A DNA stretch of 64,000 nt. It comes from Agrobacterium vitis. GTDB lineage: Bacteria > Pseudomonadota > Alphaproteobacteria > Rhizobiales > Rhizobiaceae. The notes under the pieces are model-generated. The model did no database searches and had not been told where the DNA came from. It saw only the letters and a list, made by a program, of their open reading frames with translations. Position 1 is the stretch's first letter, and every line of letters starts with the position of its first letter. Below, one piece after another: positions 45,921 to 55,809 of the stretch. The translations under genes were made by a program, and so were the position numbers. The stretch spans positions 434,001 to 498,000 of the forward strand of contig NZ_CP146241.1 of NCBI RefSeq assembly GCF_037039395.1. The letters are read 5' to 3'.

Positions 45921-48373
45921 GGCTGAAGCTCCTTTTCGGGTTGGGGGCGGGGAGTGTGGAAATTCGGCAGAAGATCGACCGCCCAGCCGGCGCCGCGGGT
46001 TGCCAGCCAGGCGGCGAGGAAACCCTCGCGGCCGTGCCCGGCAACAAGGTTGGCAATCAGGGTCTGATCGGATTTGGAGGATGCGGCGCAGAGTGCGAGG
46101 CCGACTTCGGACAGCCCTAGCTCGAACAGGCGGTTGCCGCGCCGCGACTGGCAGTAGTAGTCCCGTTTCGGTGTCGCCCGCGCGAGGACTTCTATCTGGC
46201 GGTCATTGAGGCCGAACCGGCGATAGATTGCCGTAATCTGCGGTTCGATGGCGCGTTCGTTCGGCAGTAGCAGCCGCGTCGGGCAACTTTCGATGATCGC
46301 AGGGGCGATGCCCGAACTGTCGATGTCGGAAAGTGACTGCGTGGCGAAGATGACGGATGCGTTCTTCTTACGGAGCGTCTTCAGCCATTCGCGGAGCTGG
46401 TTGGAGAAACCCTCGTCATCCAGCGCCAGCCAACCTTCGTCGATGATCAGCAGCGTCGGGGAACCGTCCAACCTGTCGCCGATGCGATGGAACAGATAGG
46501 TCAGCACCGCGGGAGCGGCACCCGTGCCGACAAGGCCCTCGATCTCGAATGCCTGCACTCGCGAACTGCCCAGGTGCTCAGTTTCGGCATCGAGCAACCG
46601 GCCATTGGGACCGCCGACACAGTAAGGGCGAAGCGCCTGCTTTAGATCGTTGGATTGCAGTAGGACAGCGAGGCCGGTGATGGTGCGTTCCTCTACCGGC
46701 GCGGAGGCGAGCGATGTCAGAGCGGTCCAGATATGCTCCTTCACCTCGGGCGTAGTCGCCATACCTTCGCGCATCAGAATCGCCGCAATCCAGTCGGCGG
46801 CCCATGCGCGCTCATGAGCGTCATGGATACGGGCGAGCGGCTGAAGCGAAACCGAAGTGTCGGAACCTTCGGTGAGGCTGCCGCCGAGATCGTGCCAATC
46901 TCCGCCCATGGCGAGCGCCGCGACGCGGATGCTGCCGCCGAAATCGAAGGCGAAGACCTGAGCGTGATCGTAACGACGGAACTGGAGCGCCATGAGCGCC
47001 AGCAGCACGGACTTTCCCGCGCCTGTCGGACCGACGACGAGGGTGTGGCCCACGTCACCGACATGAAGGGAAAGTCGGAACGGGGTGGAGCCTTCGGTCT
47101 TTCCAAAGAGCAGCGGGGGCGCATCGAAATGCTCGTCTCGTTCCGGCCCCGCCCACACGGCGGAGAGAGGGATCATGTGAGCGAGATTGAGCGTCGAGAT
47201 CGGCGGCTGGCGGACATTTGCGTAGGCATGACCGGGCAAGCTGCCGATCCATGCATCCACCGCGTTGACCGTCTCGATCATGGCGGTGAAGTCGCGGCCC
47301 TGGATGACCTTTTCGACCAGCCGCAGTTTCTCGTCGGCAAGCTGCGGATCAGCATCCCAGACGGTGATGGTGGCGGTGACATAGGCCATTCCCGCCACAT
47401 CAGATCCGAGCTCCTGCAAGGCGAGATCGGCGTCGGCCGCCTTGTTCGCAGCATCGGTGTCGACGAGCACCGACTGCTCGTTCGTCATCACCTCTTTCAG
47501 GATCGCGGCGATGGACTTGCGCTTGGCGAACCACTGGCGCCTGATCTTGGTCAGCAGCCTGGTCGCATCGGTCTTGTCGATCAGGATCGCCCGGGTCGAC
47601 CAACGATATGGGAAGGCCAGCCGGTTAAGGTCGTCCAGCAGGCCGGGCGTCGTCGTGGTGGGGAAGCCGACGATAGTGAGAATACGAAGATGCTGGTCGC
47701 CCAGCCGCGGCTCCAGACCGCCTGTCAGCGTTTGATCGGCGAGCAGCGCGTCGAGATAGATCGGCGTTTCCGGCACACGGACGCGATGGCGCTTGGTGGA
47801 AACCGTAGAATGCAGGTAGGTCAGCGTCTCGCTATCATCGAGCCAGCGGCAGGACGGCATGAAGCCATCGAGCAGCGCCAACACGCGATCGGTCCTATCG
47901 GTGAAGGCGCGCAGGATCTCGTGCGGATCGATGCCTGATCGTTCGCGGCCTTCGTACAGCCACGACTCGGTGCGTGCGGCTTCCTCCGCAGGCGGAAGAA
48001 ACAAGAAGGTCAGGAAGTAGCTCGACACGAAATGCGCCCCCGCTTCCTCGAAATCAGCCTTGCGCTCAGCATCGACCAGGCCGGAAGCTGGATCGGGAAA
48101 GAGGCTGTTCGGATAAATCGCGGCCTCGTGCCGCTGGGCTTCGACGAAAATACTCCAGCCGGAACCGAGCCGGCGGAAGGCGTTGTTGATGCGGCTTGCG
48201 ACCGCGACCAGTTCGGCTGCAACGGAAGAGTCCAAGTCGGGCCCGCGAAAGCGGGCCGTGCGCTGGAAGGAACCGTCTTTGTTCAGCATGATGCCGGGGC
48301 CGACGAGTGCGACCCATGGCAGGTAATCGGCAAGGCGCGCGGCAGTGCGGCGATATTCGGCAAGGTTCATCAT
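45917..48373 (-). CDS. trbE: Conjugal transfer ATPase TrbE (VirB4-like)
   Basis: An 818-residue ATPase that powers assembly of the channel and pilus. N-terminal TrbE/VirB4 region: LAEYRRTAARLADYLPWVAL, PGIMLNKDGSFQRTARFRGP. Walker A is LVVGPTGAGKSVLLALMALQ and Walker B LLIIDEGWLALDDEGFSNQL, with VIFATQSLSDIDSSGIAPAI after it. The length is normal and no break is seen. It lies 11 bases after trbD. Confidence 0.96.
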   Translation of the reverse strand: MMNLAEYRRTAARLADYLPWVALVGPGIMLNKDGSFQRTARFRGPDLDSSVAAELVAVASRINNAFRRLGSGWSIFVEAQRHEAAIYPNSLFPDPASGLVDAERKADFEEAGAHFVSSYFLTFLFLPPAEEAARTESWLYEGRERSGIDPHEILRAFTDRTDRVLALLDGFMPSCRWLDDSETLTYLHSTVSTKRHRVRVPETPIYLDALLADQTLTGGLEPRLGDQHLRILTIVGFPTTTTPGLLDDLNRLAFPYRWSTRAILIDKTDATRLLTKIRRQWFAKRKSIAAILKEVMTNEQSVLVDTDAANKAADADLALQELGSDVAGMAYVTATITVWDADPQLADEKLRLVEKVIQGRDFTAMIETVNAVDAWIGSLPGHAYANVRQPPISTLNLAHMIPLSAVWAGPERDEHFDAPPLLFGKTEGSTPFRLSLHVGDVGHTLVVGPTGAGKSVLLALMALQFRRYDHAQVFAFDFGGSIRVAALAMGGDWHDLGGSLTEGSDTSVSLQPLARIHDAHERAWAADWIAAILMREGMATTPEVKEHIWTALTSLASAPVEERTITGLAVLLQSNDLKQALRPYCVGGPNGRLLDAETEHLGSSRVQAFEIEGLVGTGAAPAVLTYLFHRIGDRLDGSPTLLIIDEGWLALDDEGFSNQLREWLKTLRKKNASVIFATQSLSDIDSSGIAPAIIESCPTRLLLPNERAIEPQITAIYRRFGLNDRQIEVLARATPKRDYYCQSRRGNRLFELGLSEVGLALCAASSKSDQTLIANLVAGHGREGFLAAWLATRGAGWAVDLLPNFHTPRPQPEKELQP

Positions 48374-48384
48374 GACCGCGCTCC

Positions 48385-48666
48385 TCAGACAGACAAATGA
48401 CCGGGGATGCGCAGGTGCCTGCGCCCGACCTCGACAAAGAGCGGGTCACGCTTCGCCGCCCAGACGGCGACGAAATGACCGATGGCCCATATGGCGAGGC
48501 CGACCAGCCAGAGCCGTAGGCCGAGGCCTACGGCTCCGGCGAGCGTCCCGTTCATGATCGCAATGGAGCGTGGAGCGCCGCCGAGCAGGATGTGCTCGGT
48601 CAGCGCGCGATGAACCGGTACGGTGAAGCCAGGAACCACGTCGAGTTGTTCGAAGGCAGCAGCCAT
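48385..48666 (-). CDS. trbD: Conjugal transfer protein TrbD (VirB3-like)
   Basis: A 93-residue inner-membrane protein from ATG 48666, which overlaps the trbC stop as TGATG. The VirB3 features are VPVHRALTEHILLGGAPRSI, two adjacent membrane segments (AGAVGLGLRLWLVGLAIWAI, GHFVAVWAAKRDP) and LFVEVGRRHL. The frame is open far upstream but that part runs through trbC in another frame and is not used. Confidence 0.93.
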   Translation of the reverse strand: MAAAFEQLDVVPGFTVPVHRALTEHILLGGAPRSIAIMNGTLAGAVGLGLRLWLVGLAIWAIGHFVAVWAAKRDPLFVEVGRRHLRIPGHLSV

Positions 48667-48998
48667 CAGACTAGCGCCCCGCCGCCGAACGAGAAGAACG
48701 ACAGGAAGAAGCTCGACGCGGCGAACGCGATCGACAGGCCGAACACGATCTGGATCAGGCGACGGAACCCGCCCGAGGTGTCGCCGAAGGCCAGCGCCAG
48801 GCCGGTGGCGATAATGATGATCACCGCGACGATCTTGGCGACCGGACCCTCGATCGACTGGAGGATTTGCTGAAGCGGCTGTTCCCACGGCATGGACGAG
48901 CCGGACGCATGCGCGGCCGGGACAATCATCATGCTGAGGGAAAGAGTAGCGGCGGCGGTCGCTACGATGCGACGGCCGCGCGAAAGCACGTGGATCAT
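48666..48998 (-). CDS. trbC: Conjugal transfer pilin TrbC (VirB2-like)
   Basis: A 110-residue prepilin: an N-terminal signal sequence (IVATAAATLSLSMMIVPAAH) with cleavage after Ala, the SSMPWEQPLQQILQSIEGPV segment and two hydrophobic helices typical of VirB2/TrbC (KIVAVIIIIATGLALAFG, IVFGLSIAFAASSFFLSFF). TrbC pilins are cyclised after maturation by the TraF protease, encoded in this window at 57.4 kb. It overlaps the trbB stop by four bases. Confidence 0.94.
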   Translation of the reverse strand: MIHVLSRGRRIVATAAATLSLSMMIVPAAHASGSSMPWEQPLQQILQSIEGPVAKIVAVIIIIATGLALAFGDTSGGFRRLIQIVFGLSIAFAASSFFLSFFSFGGGALV

Positions 48999-49975
48999 TG
49001 GCGTTCTCCTGAGTTCGATGTGGCTGGGGTGATGCGATAGTCGCCGCCTGGGCCGAGCCCTTCGACGCGGGCGAGCTCAGTGAGCCGACGGGACGAGCCG
49101 CGCCCGGCGAGGACGGCAACGATGTCGATCGTCTCAGCTATCAGCGCGCGCGGGACTGTGACGACGGCTTCCTGAATGAGCTGCTCGAGACGGCGCAGTG
49201 CACCGATGCCGCTTCCGGCGTGAATGGTGCCAATGCCGCCGGGGTGTCCGGTGCCCCACGCCTTCAGAAGATCAAGCGCCTCGGAGCCGCGCACCTCTCC
49301 GATGGGGATACGGTCGGGCCGCAGACGTAGAGAGGACCGGACGAGATCGGAGAGTGTCGCCACACCGTCCTTCGTGCGCATCGAAACCAGGTTGGGCGCA
49401 GCACATTGCAGTTCGCGCGTGTCCTCGATGATGATGACACGATCCGCGCCCTTGGCGATCTCGGCGAGCAGCGCGTTTGTCAAAGTGGTCTTGCCGGTGG
49501 ACGTGCCGCCCGCGACGAGAATATTGGCGCGGGAGACCACGGCGGCGCGCAGCGTTTCTGCCTGGTCAGCGGTCATGATGTCGGCCGCCACATAGTCGTC
49601 GAGTGTGAACACGGCGATGGCGGGCTTGCGTATGGCGAAAGCTGGCGCAGCAACCACTGGGGGCAGCAGGCCTTCAAAGCGCTCGCCGGTTTCCGGCAGT
49701 TCCGCTGATACGCGCGGCGCGCGCACATGCACCTCCGCACCGACATGATGAGCGACCAGGCGCACAATGCGTTCGCCATCGGCAGCCGTCATCGTCTCGC
49801 CGGTGTCGGCCAACCCTTCAGAGAGACGATCCACCCAGATGCGGCCATCAGGATTCAGCATGACCTCGACCACGGCCGTGTCTTCCAGAAACCGGGCGAC
49901 CGCGGGCCCGAGCGCGGTGCGCAACATGCGCGCGCCGCGCTGGATCGCTTCCTGTTTGCGGTGAGTGACTGCCAT
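48995..49975 (-). CDS. trbB: Conjugal transfer ATPase TrbB (VirB11-like)
   Basis: About 326 residues from ATG 49975 ([17 protein letters not shown]) with GGGGAC before it. A hexameric traffic ATPase: [19 protein letters not shown] in the N-terminal domain, Walker [20 protein letters not shown], Asp box [19 protein letters not shown] and the His box [11 protein letters not shown]. It is the first gene of the trb operon; the divergent gap to 50.3 kb should hold the promoter. Confidence 0.96.
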   Translation of the reverse strand: MAVTHRKQEAIQRGARMLRTALGPAVARFLEDTAVVEVMLNPDGRIWVDRLSEGLADTGETMTAADGERIVRLVAHHVGAEVHVRAPRVSAELPETGERFEGLLPPVVAAPAFAIRKPAIAVFTLDDYVAADIMTADQAETLRAAVVSRANILVAGGTSTGKTTLTNALLAEIAKGADRVIIIEDTRELQCAAPNLVSMRTKDGVATLSDLVRSSLRLRPDRIPIGEVRGSEALDLLKAWGTGHPGGIGTIHAGSGIGALRRLEQLIQEAVVTVPRALIAETIDIVAVLAGRGSSRRLTELARVEGLGPGGDYRITPATSNSGERQ

Positions 49976-50293
49976 GTCGTCCCCGTTTCTGTGGGGACGC
50001 AACTGATGGTCCCCGGATCAGGGATGATTAAAAGGACCTGGAATTAGGCCTACACAACAAGTATCTGGCATCGTAGTAGCGTAGCGTGCAAATACAGGAG
50101 AATGGCGATTGAAGCCTCGCGAGATACCTGCAGCAGATGCCTCTTAGATTCCCCTATTCGTCAGTTTTTTTGACTGCCGCAACGAAACATTCAACTTTAC
50201 CAAGTATTAGCGCAAAACGAATCACTACAGCCTCCGAACAAGCGTCCCTGCGTATGGGACTTTTTCGGCAAGGTAAAATACACGGGAATTCGA
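49976..50293. promoter_or_regulatory. Divergent gap between trbB and the HEPN-like gene
   Basis: A 318-base, AT-richer gap with no gene. It should hold the trb promoter (minus) and the promoter of the inserted plus-strand gene. The change in base composition begins near 50040, which may mark the left junction of the inserted gene. No inverted repeat or duplication is obvious. Confidence 0.4.
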
Positions 50294-51580
50294 ATGTCCA
50301 CTTTCTCAATTGATCTCGCTGCTGAACGTATCATTGACAAAAGATCGCGTGAGTATTTTGAGGAAGTCACGCGCTCCTTTGCCAACAATTGCTATCGAAG
50401 CAGCCTTGTCATGCTGTGGACCGTGGTCGTCTGCGACCTCGTCTACAAGCTGCAAGCATTACGCGACATGCACGGCGACAAGCAGGCAGAAAATCTTCTG
50501 CGGGATGTCGAGGCTAAACAAGCCTCCAATCCCACCAGCCCTGATTGGGAAATATACCTCCTCGACGAAGTGGCCAAACGCACGAAATTCCTCGAAACCG
50601 GTGAGCACATCCAGCTGCAGGGACTACAAAAGCTTCGGCATTTGTCGGCACATCCGGTCCTGACCGGAACCGATCTTCTGTTCCATCCCACCAAGGAGGC
50701 CGTCCGTGCCCACATCCGCACGGCTCTGGAGGCCGTGCTTCTCAAGCCGCCGTTGTTCTCGAAGCGGATCGTCATGACCCTGGTTGAAGACATCGCCGTG
50801 AACAAGGCGCTGCTGATATCCAGGAGCACACTCAAATCCTATCTCGAAGCCCGCTATTTCCAGAATATGTCGAGTGCCGTTGAACTGGAACTTTTCCGGG
50901 CTGTGTGGAAGTTCTGTTTCAAACTCAGAAATGCCGACACCGACGCCCATCGTGATATCAACCTCGCTGCGCTCGCGGTCATCTACGAGCGAAACCCCGC
51001 AGCTATCCGTTCGGCGATGGACGGAGATCAGGGATATTTTAGTGACGTCGGACCGGACGCTGAACTGTTGATCGCCCTGGTTCATTTTCTTGCGGAATAT
51101 CAAGCGCCTTTCGGCTCACTCAATTCAGCTGCCCAAATACTGATCCAGGGACAGACCAGCGCAGATATCAACCTTAAACTGAAAGCGTCTTTCCTCCATC
51201 CGGACTTCCCCACACACCTCAATGCACTGTCCGCGGAAACTCCGGATGCCTTCGATGCAGTCGAGGAAGTGAATTGGAAACATCTCCTCGATGACTCCGA
51301 AGGTGAAGGGCTCCTTCACACCGCATGCGAAATAGGTATTCGCAACTACGGACGATCCGCGAGTTATGATGATGCGGACAGGCGCTTCGGCCGTCTCATC
51401 GCACCTTTACTTGGCCGAATAGATGCCACTCGCATGGCAAATCTGCTGAACACCATTGATAACAATTCCCAGACTTACGAACGACGAAGAGCGAGGGCCG
51501 ATCATCGGGAAATTGCCTCCGTAGCTGCCGATCTCTCAGTTGATGTGACTGCCTATAAAAACTTTAGCGCCAACATCTGA
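50294..51580 (+). CDS. HEPN-like protein of unknown function, inserted between trbB and copG
   Basis: A 428-residue protein I cannot name. The N-terminal 130 residues are helical (REYFEEVTRSFANNCYRSSL, then a hydrophobic MLWTVVVCDLVYKLQAL) and contain KLRHLSAHP, which fits the R-x4-H motif of HEPN ribonuclease domains (Arg115, His120). The remainder is helical and soluble, without a second recognised domain. It is the only plus-strand gene within the transfer backbone, is richer in A+T than its neighbours and stands alone between two otherwise linked operons. HEPN proteins are common in abortive-infection and toxin systems, so a defence or exclusion cargo role is plausible but unproven. Confidence 0.85.
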   Translation: MSTFSIDLAAERIIDKRSREYFEEVTRSFANNCYRSSLVMLWTVVVCDLVYKLQALRDMHGDKQAENLLRDVEAKQASNPTSPDWEIYLLDEVAKRTKFLETGEHIQLQGLQKLRHLSAHPVLTGTDLLFHPTKEAVRAHIRTALEAVLLKPPLFSKRIVMTLVEDIAVNKALLISRSTLKSYLEARYFQNMSSAVELELFRAVWKFCFKLRNADTDAHRDINLAALAVIYERNPAAIRSAMDGDQGYFSDVGPDAELLIALVHFLAEYQAPFGSLNSAAQILIQGQTSADINLKLKASFLHPDFPTHLNALSAETPDAFDAVEEVNWKHLLDDSEGEGLLHTACEIGIRNYGRSASYDDADRRFGRLIAPLLGRIDATRMANLLNTIDNNSQTYERRRARADHREIASVAADLSVDVTAYKNFSANI

Positions 51581-51634
51581 CCGGCTCCCAGATACCAATT
51601 TAAGCCGTCATTTATAAAAAAGCGCACGGATCTG

Positions 51635-52057
51635 CTATCGGTCAGGAATGTCCTCCGATATCTCCTGACGCAGTTTCGGCCCCTGTGCGAGACGCCGACC
51701 GAGAGCAGTGATATACGCTTCGTATCGCTCACTTGCCTTGGCGCGTGCTGCCTGTGCGGCTGGCTCAGGCAATGCAGGTGTGGTGGTGAGCCAGAAGCGA
51801 ATGAACACGGCGAGGCTTTCGATGGCGATGCCGACGTCACGCTCAAGTCGTGTCATGCGGCGATCGATCTGGTCGAGGCGCTTGGCGACGATCGCCTCGC
51901 GCCTTTCGGCGTCATCCGGCGAGAGGAAGGAGGCGATGGCGGCCTCGGCGATCATGGACTGCGATTGATCGCGGCGAGCGGCAAAATCCACCAGCGTCTT
52001 CTCGACATAGGGGTCCAGATAGATCGTCACCTTTCTTTTCTTCATACGACTGGTCAT
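51635..52057 (-). CDS. CopG-family ribbon-helix-helix protein of the transfer region
   Basis: A 140-residue protein with an N-terminal ribbon-helix-helix (KKRKVTIYLDPYVEKTLVDF, ARRDQSQSMIAEAAIASFL) and a helical tail (LDQIDRRMTRLERDVGIAIE). A second ATG at residue 5 is possible. It starts five bases after traG and is found with traG and trbB in related ICEs, where it probably regulates transfer genes or takes part in the relaxosome. It is convergent with the inserted HEPN-like gene. Confidence 0.88.
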   Translation of the reverse strand: MTSRMKKRKVTIYLDPYVEKTLVDFAARRDQSQSMIAEAAIASFLSPDDAERREAIVAKRLDQIDRRMTRLERDVGIAIESLAVFIRFWLTTTPALPEPAAQAARAKASERYEAYITALGRRLAQGPKLRQEISEDIPDR

Positions 52058-52062
52058 GACGC

Positions 52063-54045
52063 CTACAGATCCATACCGTCATTGAGGTCGAGCGAGACCT
52101 GCCGCGCGACGCCCTGCATCTGGCGAACCATGCGCCGATAGCGGACGGCGTCCTCATCGGTGTCATCCGAAGGTTCAATCTCGAACTCGTTTTTGATTGG
52201 AGCCTTCTTCTCCACCGGCTTTACGCGACTGAGTTCAGGTTGCAGCCGACGCTCGGATTCGGTGGGGTCATCGTCATCCGGGGATGCGGTGGTCGCTGCC
52301 AGCTCGTCCGGCATTGCCGGTATCGGCAGGCTGCTCCAGTCATCCGGGCCGACAGTGGCCGGGCGCTTCAGATCGGGCGGCGACAGCACCCGCTCCTTGA
52401 ACCGGGCGTCCTCGTAATAGCGCACCTTCTTCGCCCGGATCGGCGGGATGCCGGCGACCATGACGATCTCGTCGGTCGGCGGCAGCTGCATGATTTCCCC
52501 CGGTGTGAGCAACTGGCGGGCGGTTTCAGAGCGGGACACCATGAGGTGCCCCAGCCAAGGTGACAGCCGGTGGCCGGCATAGTTTTTCATCGCCTTCATT
52601 TCGGTGGCGGTGCCGAGGGCGTCGCTCACCCTCTTCGCCGTTCGTTCGTCATTCGTGGCGAAGCTGACGCGCACATGGCAATTGTCGAGGATCGAATTGT
52701 TCGGCCCATAAGCCTTCTCGATCTGATTAAGGCTCTGCGCGATCAGGAAGCTTTTGAGGCCGTATCCCGCCATGAAGGCCAGCGCGCTCTCGAAGAAGTC
52801 CAGCCTGCCCAGTGCCGGAAACTCGTCAAGCATCAGCAACAGGCGATGGCGCCCGGCTTTCGCCTGCAGGTCCTCGGTCAGGCGACGGCCGATCTGGTTG
52901 AGCAGCAACCGGATCAGAGGCTTTGTGCGGTTGATGTCCGAGGGCGGCACGACAAGGTAGAGCGTGGCCGGGCGCTCGTTGCCGACAATATCACTGATCC
53001 GCCAGTCGCAACGGCGCGTTACTTCAGCGACGACCGGGTCGCGGTACAAGCCGAGAAACGACATCGCGGTAGACAGCACGCCGGAGCGTTCGTTGTCGGA
53101 TTTGTTGAGGAGCTCGCGTGCGGCGCTGGCGACGACGGGGTGCGGTCCGCTCGACCCAAGATGCGCTGTCTTCATCATGGCGCGCAGCGTCGACTCCACC
53201 GGCCGCTTGGGATCGGAGAGGAAGCTGGCGACGCCGGCGAGCGTCTTTTCCGGTTCGGCATAGAGGACATGCAGGATCGCGCCGACGAGTAGGCTGTGGC
53301 TCGTCTTCTCCCAGTGATTCCGCTTGTCCAGGCTGCCTTCTGGGTCGACAAGGATGTCGGCGATGTTCTGCACGTCGCGGACTTCCCATTCGCCGCGGCG
53401 GACCTCGAGCAACGGATTATAGGCCGAGGATTTGGGGTTCGTCGGATCGAAGAGCAGCACCCGGCCATGCCGTGACCGGAAGCCGGCGGTGAGCGTCCAG
53501 TTCTCGCCCTTGATGTCATGGACAATGGCCGAGCCCGGCCAGGTCAGCAGTGAAGGCACGACAAGGCCAACGCCCTTGCCGGATCGCGTCGGAGCGAAGC
53601 ACAACACATGCTCCGCTCCATCATGGCGTAAGTAGTCCCGTTCGTACCGGCCGAGCACCACGCCATCCGGACCGAGCAGGCCTGCGTCACGGATTTCCTG
53701 ATCCTGCGCCCAGCGGGCCGAACCATAGGTGGCGACGTTCTTCGCCTCCCGCGCCCGCCAGACCGACATGCCGATGGCGACGGCGATCGCGATAAAGCCA
53801 CCCGACGCGGCGATCATGCCGCCGGTGGCGAATATCCCCGGCGCGTAGGCATCGTAGAAATACCACCACCACATGATGGCGACCGGGAAATAGATCGGCA
53901 CGCCGAGCAGCCGGAACCAAGGCTCGCCGAGCTGGGCCTGATAGCCAAGGCTCGACGCGACATATTGCGTCGCGCCCCAGGTGGTGGCGAGGACGATCAC
54001 GAACACAATGAGGATCTGTCCCCATAGGATTTTTGTCGCGGACAT
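52063..54045 (-). CDS. traG: Type IV coupling protein TraG (VirD4-like)
   Basis: A 660-residue inner-membrane ATPase that brings the relaxase-DNA complex to the channel. N-terminal membrane segments (ILIVFVIVLATTWGATQYVA, FPVAIMWWWYFYDAYAPGIF, GGFIAIAVAIGMSVW) precede the nucleotide-binding domain with Walker A FAPTRSGKGVGLVVPSLLTW and Walker B LLLMLDEFPALGRLDFFES. The C-terminal part is acidic and Pro-rich, as is usual. It starts 24 bases after the relaxase stop. Confidence 0.96.
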   Translation of the reverse strand: MSATKILWGQILIVFVIVLATTWGATQYVASSLGYQAQLGEPWFRLLGVPIYFPVAIMWWWYFYDAYAPGIFATGGMIAASGGFIAIAVAIGMSVWRAREAKNVATYGSARWAQDQEIRDAGLLGPDGVVLGRYERDYLRHDGAEHVLCFAPTRSGKGVGLVVPSLLTWPGSAIVHDIKGENWTLTAGFRSRHGRVLLFDPTNPKSSAYNPLLEVRRGEWEVRDVQNIADILVDPEGSLDKRNHWEKTSHSLLVGAILHVLYAEPEKTLAGVASFLSDPKRPVESTLRAMMKTAHLGSSGPHPVVASAARELLNKSDNERSGVLSTAMSFLGLYRDPVVAEVTRRCDWRISDIVGNERPATLYLVVPPSDINRTKPLIRLLLNQIGRRLTEDLQAKAGRHRLLLMLDEFPALGRLDFFESALAFMAGYGLKSFLIAQSLNQIEKAYGPNNSILDNCHVRVSFATNDERTAKRVSDALGTATEMKAMKNYAGHRLSPWLGHLMVSRSETARQLLTPGEIMQLPPTDEIVMVAGIPPIRAKKVRYYEDARFKERVLSPPDLKRPATVGPDDWSSLPIPAMPDELAATTASPDDDDPTESERRLQPELSRVKPVEKKAPIKNEFEIEPSDDTDEDAVRYRRMVRQMQGVARQVSLDLNDGMDL

Positions 54046-54069
54046 GGGCGATCTCCTTTCTGGTTGAGG

Positions 54070-55809
54070 CTAGAGGCCGAGCCCGCGCTTGCGGCCGAAG
54101 TCCCAATCGACGCCGCCATCGTCACGAGCGACACCCGAGACATGGCGACCGATCTGCTTTTCGAGGGAAGGCGACCAGGGCACGAGCTGGAAGCCGAGGC
54201 CGTCGTCGATCATGGCAAAGCGGCCGGAGGCGAGCGCAAAGCGCTGGCGATAAGAACCGGCGACATACTCGCCGGAACCGGCGCGGGCGAATGGCAGGCC
54301 AGTCTCGGCCGCGAGCTTTTCCCCGAGCGCATTGACCTCCCGGTCGCGCAGCGTGTTGAGCAGGCGTCGTGCGAAGACAACGCGCCCGCCCTGGCGCTCC
54401 GCAAGGCTCTCACCGATAAGACGTTCGGCCCGCTCCTCCATCGCCTGCCGGACTTCCGAGCCGAAGCCGCCTTCCGAAAGCGCAATGGGCTCGCGGGCTA
54501 TTGCCTGCCGGTCGAGCCAGGTCGCGCCGGTGGCGTTCACCTGCGCGTGGAGATCGAGATCGGAGCGGACGGCGAGCGCGACACTGCGCTGTCCTTCTCC
54601 ATCGTGCCAGGCGCGTAGCTCGACGATCGAACCGGGCGGGCTGTCGCCGGCGGCGTCGAGATGCGGCAGCTTGATATGATGGGTGCGGCCGTCGACGCCA
54701 TCGACCACGGAATAGGCCGTGCCTTTCAATTCGTCGTCGAGACCGCGATCGACCAGGCGGCCGATGACGGGAACGTCGAGGCTTTCTCCGGCGAGCACAT
54801 AGCTGGCCGAGCCGCGCTCGATGCCGCGGTCGGTGAGCGCGCGATGCATGCGCTTGATAATGTCGCTGCGCTCGCCGAGCTCGCGCAGGACCGTCTCCGC
54901 CTCGGGCTTGATGAACCATTGCGAATGACCGACCTGACCGGCGACGCCAAGAACTTCGAGAGTCCGCAGCCGGCCAACCTTCAGCGCATGAAACTCGTCC
55001 GGTTGGCCGTCGGCGCGCGGAGCGAGATCGATAACACCAGACTTGCCGGCGTCGCGGACAAGCTGACGGTCGAGCTGCGTCCAGCGCTCGGCTTCGACCT
55101 GACGTTCGAGATTCCGGCTGATGTCGAGGTCGGTGCGCTGCCCGAGTTCCTGCGTGACGAGGTCCGCAGCGCGGGCACGCATTCCCTCCTTGATGTAGTC
55201 GCGCGAGATGACGAGGTCCTGGCCGTCGTCGGTGCGACCACGCAGGATGACATGGATGTGAGGATTGTCGGTGTTCCAGTGATCGACGGCGACCCAGTCG
55301 AGCCTGGTGCCGAGATCCTTTTGCATCTGGCCCATCAGTTCGCGCGTATAGGACTTGAGGTCGGCCATCTCGGGGGCATCCTCCGGCGAGACGATGAAGC
55401 GGAAATGATGCCGATCGTCCTCGCAGCGCTCGGCGAAGGCGCGAACGTCCATTTCGTCGCTTGACGGTCCGAACATCCGCGCTTTTTCCCCGTCGCGGGT
55501 GACGCCATCGCGGCGCAGGTAGTTGAGGTGCGCGCCGAGCGGGGCGGAGCGCGCCATGTGGCGAACGACGCGGGTCTTGATGACGACGATGCGCGAGCGC
55601 CCGGTGAGCAGGCGGTTGGCCTGGATGCTGGCGCGCTGGCCGCGCCCGAAGCGTGACCGTTTGCCAGACGAGATCTTGCCGGAGCGCGACACGCGCCCGC
55701 CGGCCTTCTGCGCGGCGGCGAGCGCCTGAGCGATGAAAGGCCGGGATTGCTGCGAACGGGTGGAGCGAATGCGCCCCGGACGAATGCGGAACTCGCGGTC
55801 ATCGGCCAT
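54070..55809 (-). CDS. Relaxase/mobilisation nuclease (VirD2-like, DUF3363)
   Basis: About 579 residues from ATG 55809 (MADDREFRIRPGRIRST); the longer open frame crosses the control region. The basic N-terminus leads into a relaxase domain: RHMARSAPLGAHLNYLRRDG, FAERCEDDRHHFRFIVSPED and the metal-binding WVAVDHWNTDNPHIHVILRG (H-x-H). The C-terminal part is the DUF3363 region, ending DGGVDWDFGRKRGLGL. It should nick oriT and pilot the single strand into the recipient. This is the RlxS-type relaxase of Tn4371-like and rhizobial ICEs. Confidence 0.95.
   Translation of the reverse strand: MADDREFRIRPGRIRSTRSQQSRPFIAQALAAAQKAGGRVSRSGKISSGKRSRFGRGQRASIQANRLLTGRSRIVVIKTRVVRHMARSAPLGAHLNYLRRDGVTRDGEKARMFGPSSDEMDVRAFAERCEDDRHHFRFIVSPEDAPEMADLKSYTRELMGQMQKDLGTRLDWVAVDHWNTDNPHIHVILRGRTDDGQDLVISRDYIKEGMRARAADLVTQELGQRTDLDISRNLERQVEAERWTQLDRQLVRDAGKSGVIDLAPRADGQPDEFHALKVGRLRTLEVLGVAGQVGHSQWFIKPEAETVLRELGERSDIIKRMHRALTDRGIERGSASYVLAGESLDVPVIGRLVDRGLDDELKGTAYSVVDGVDGRTHHIKLPHLDAAGDSPPGSIVELRAWHDGEGQRSVALAVRSDLDLHAQVNATGATWLDRQAIAREPIALSEGGFGSEVRQAMEERAERLIGESLAERQGGRVVFARRLLNTLRDREVNALGEKLAAETGLPFARAGSGEYVAGSYRQRFALASGRFAMIDDGLGFQLVPWSPSLEKQIGRHVSGVARDDGGVDWDFGRKRGLGL

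Noticed and set aside
49976..50293. Attachment-site duplication around the inserted HEPN-like gene
   Set aside because: I compared both flanks (about 50000-50090 and 51580-51640) and saw no direct or inverted repeat long enough to support a mobile-element insertion.
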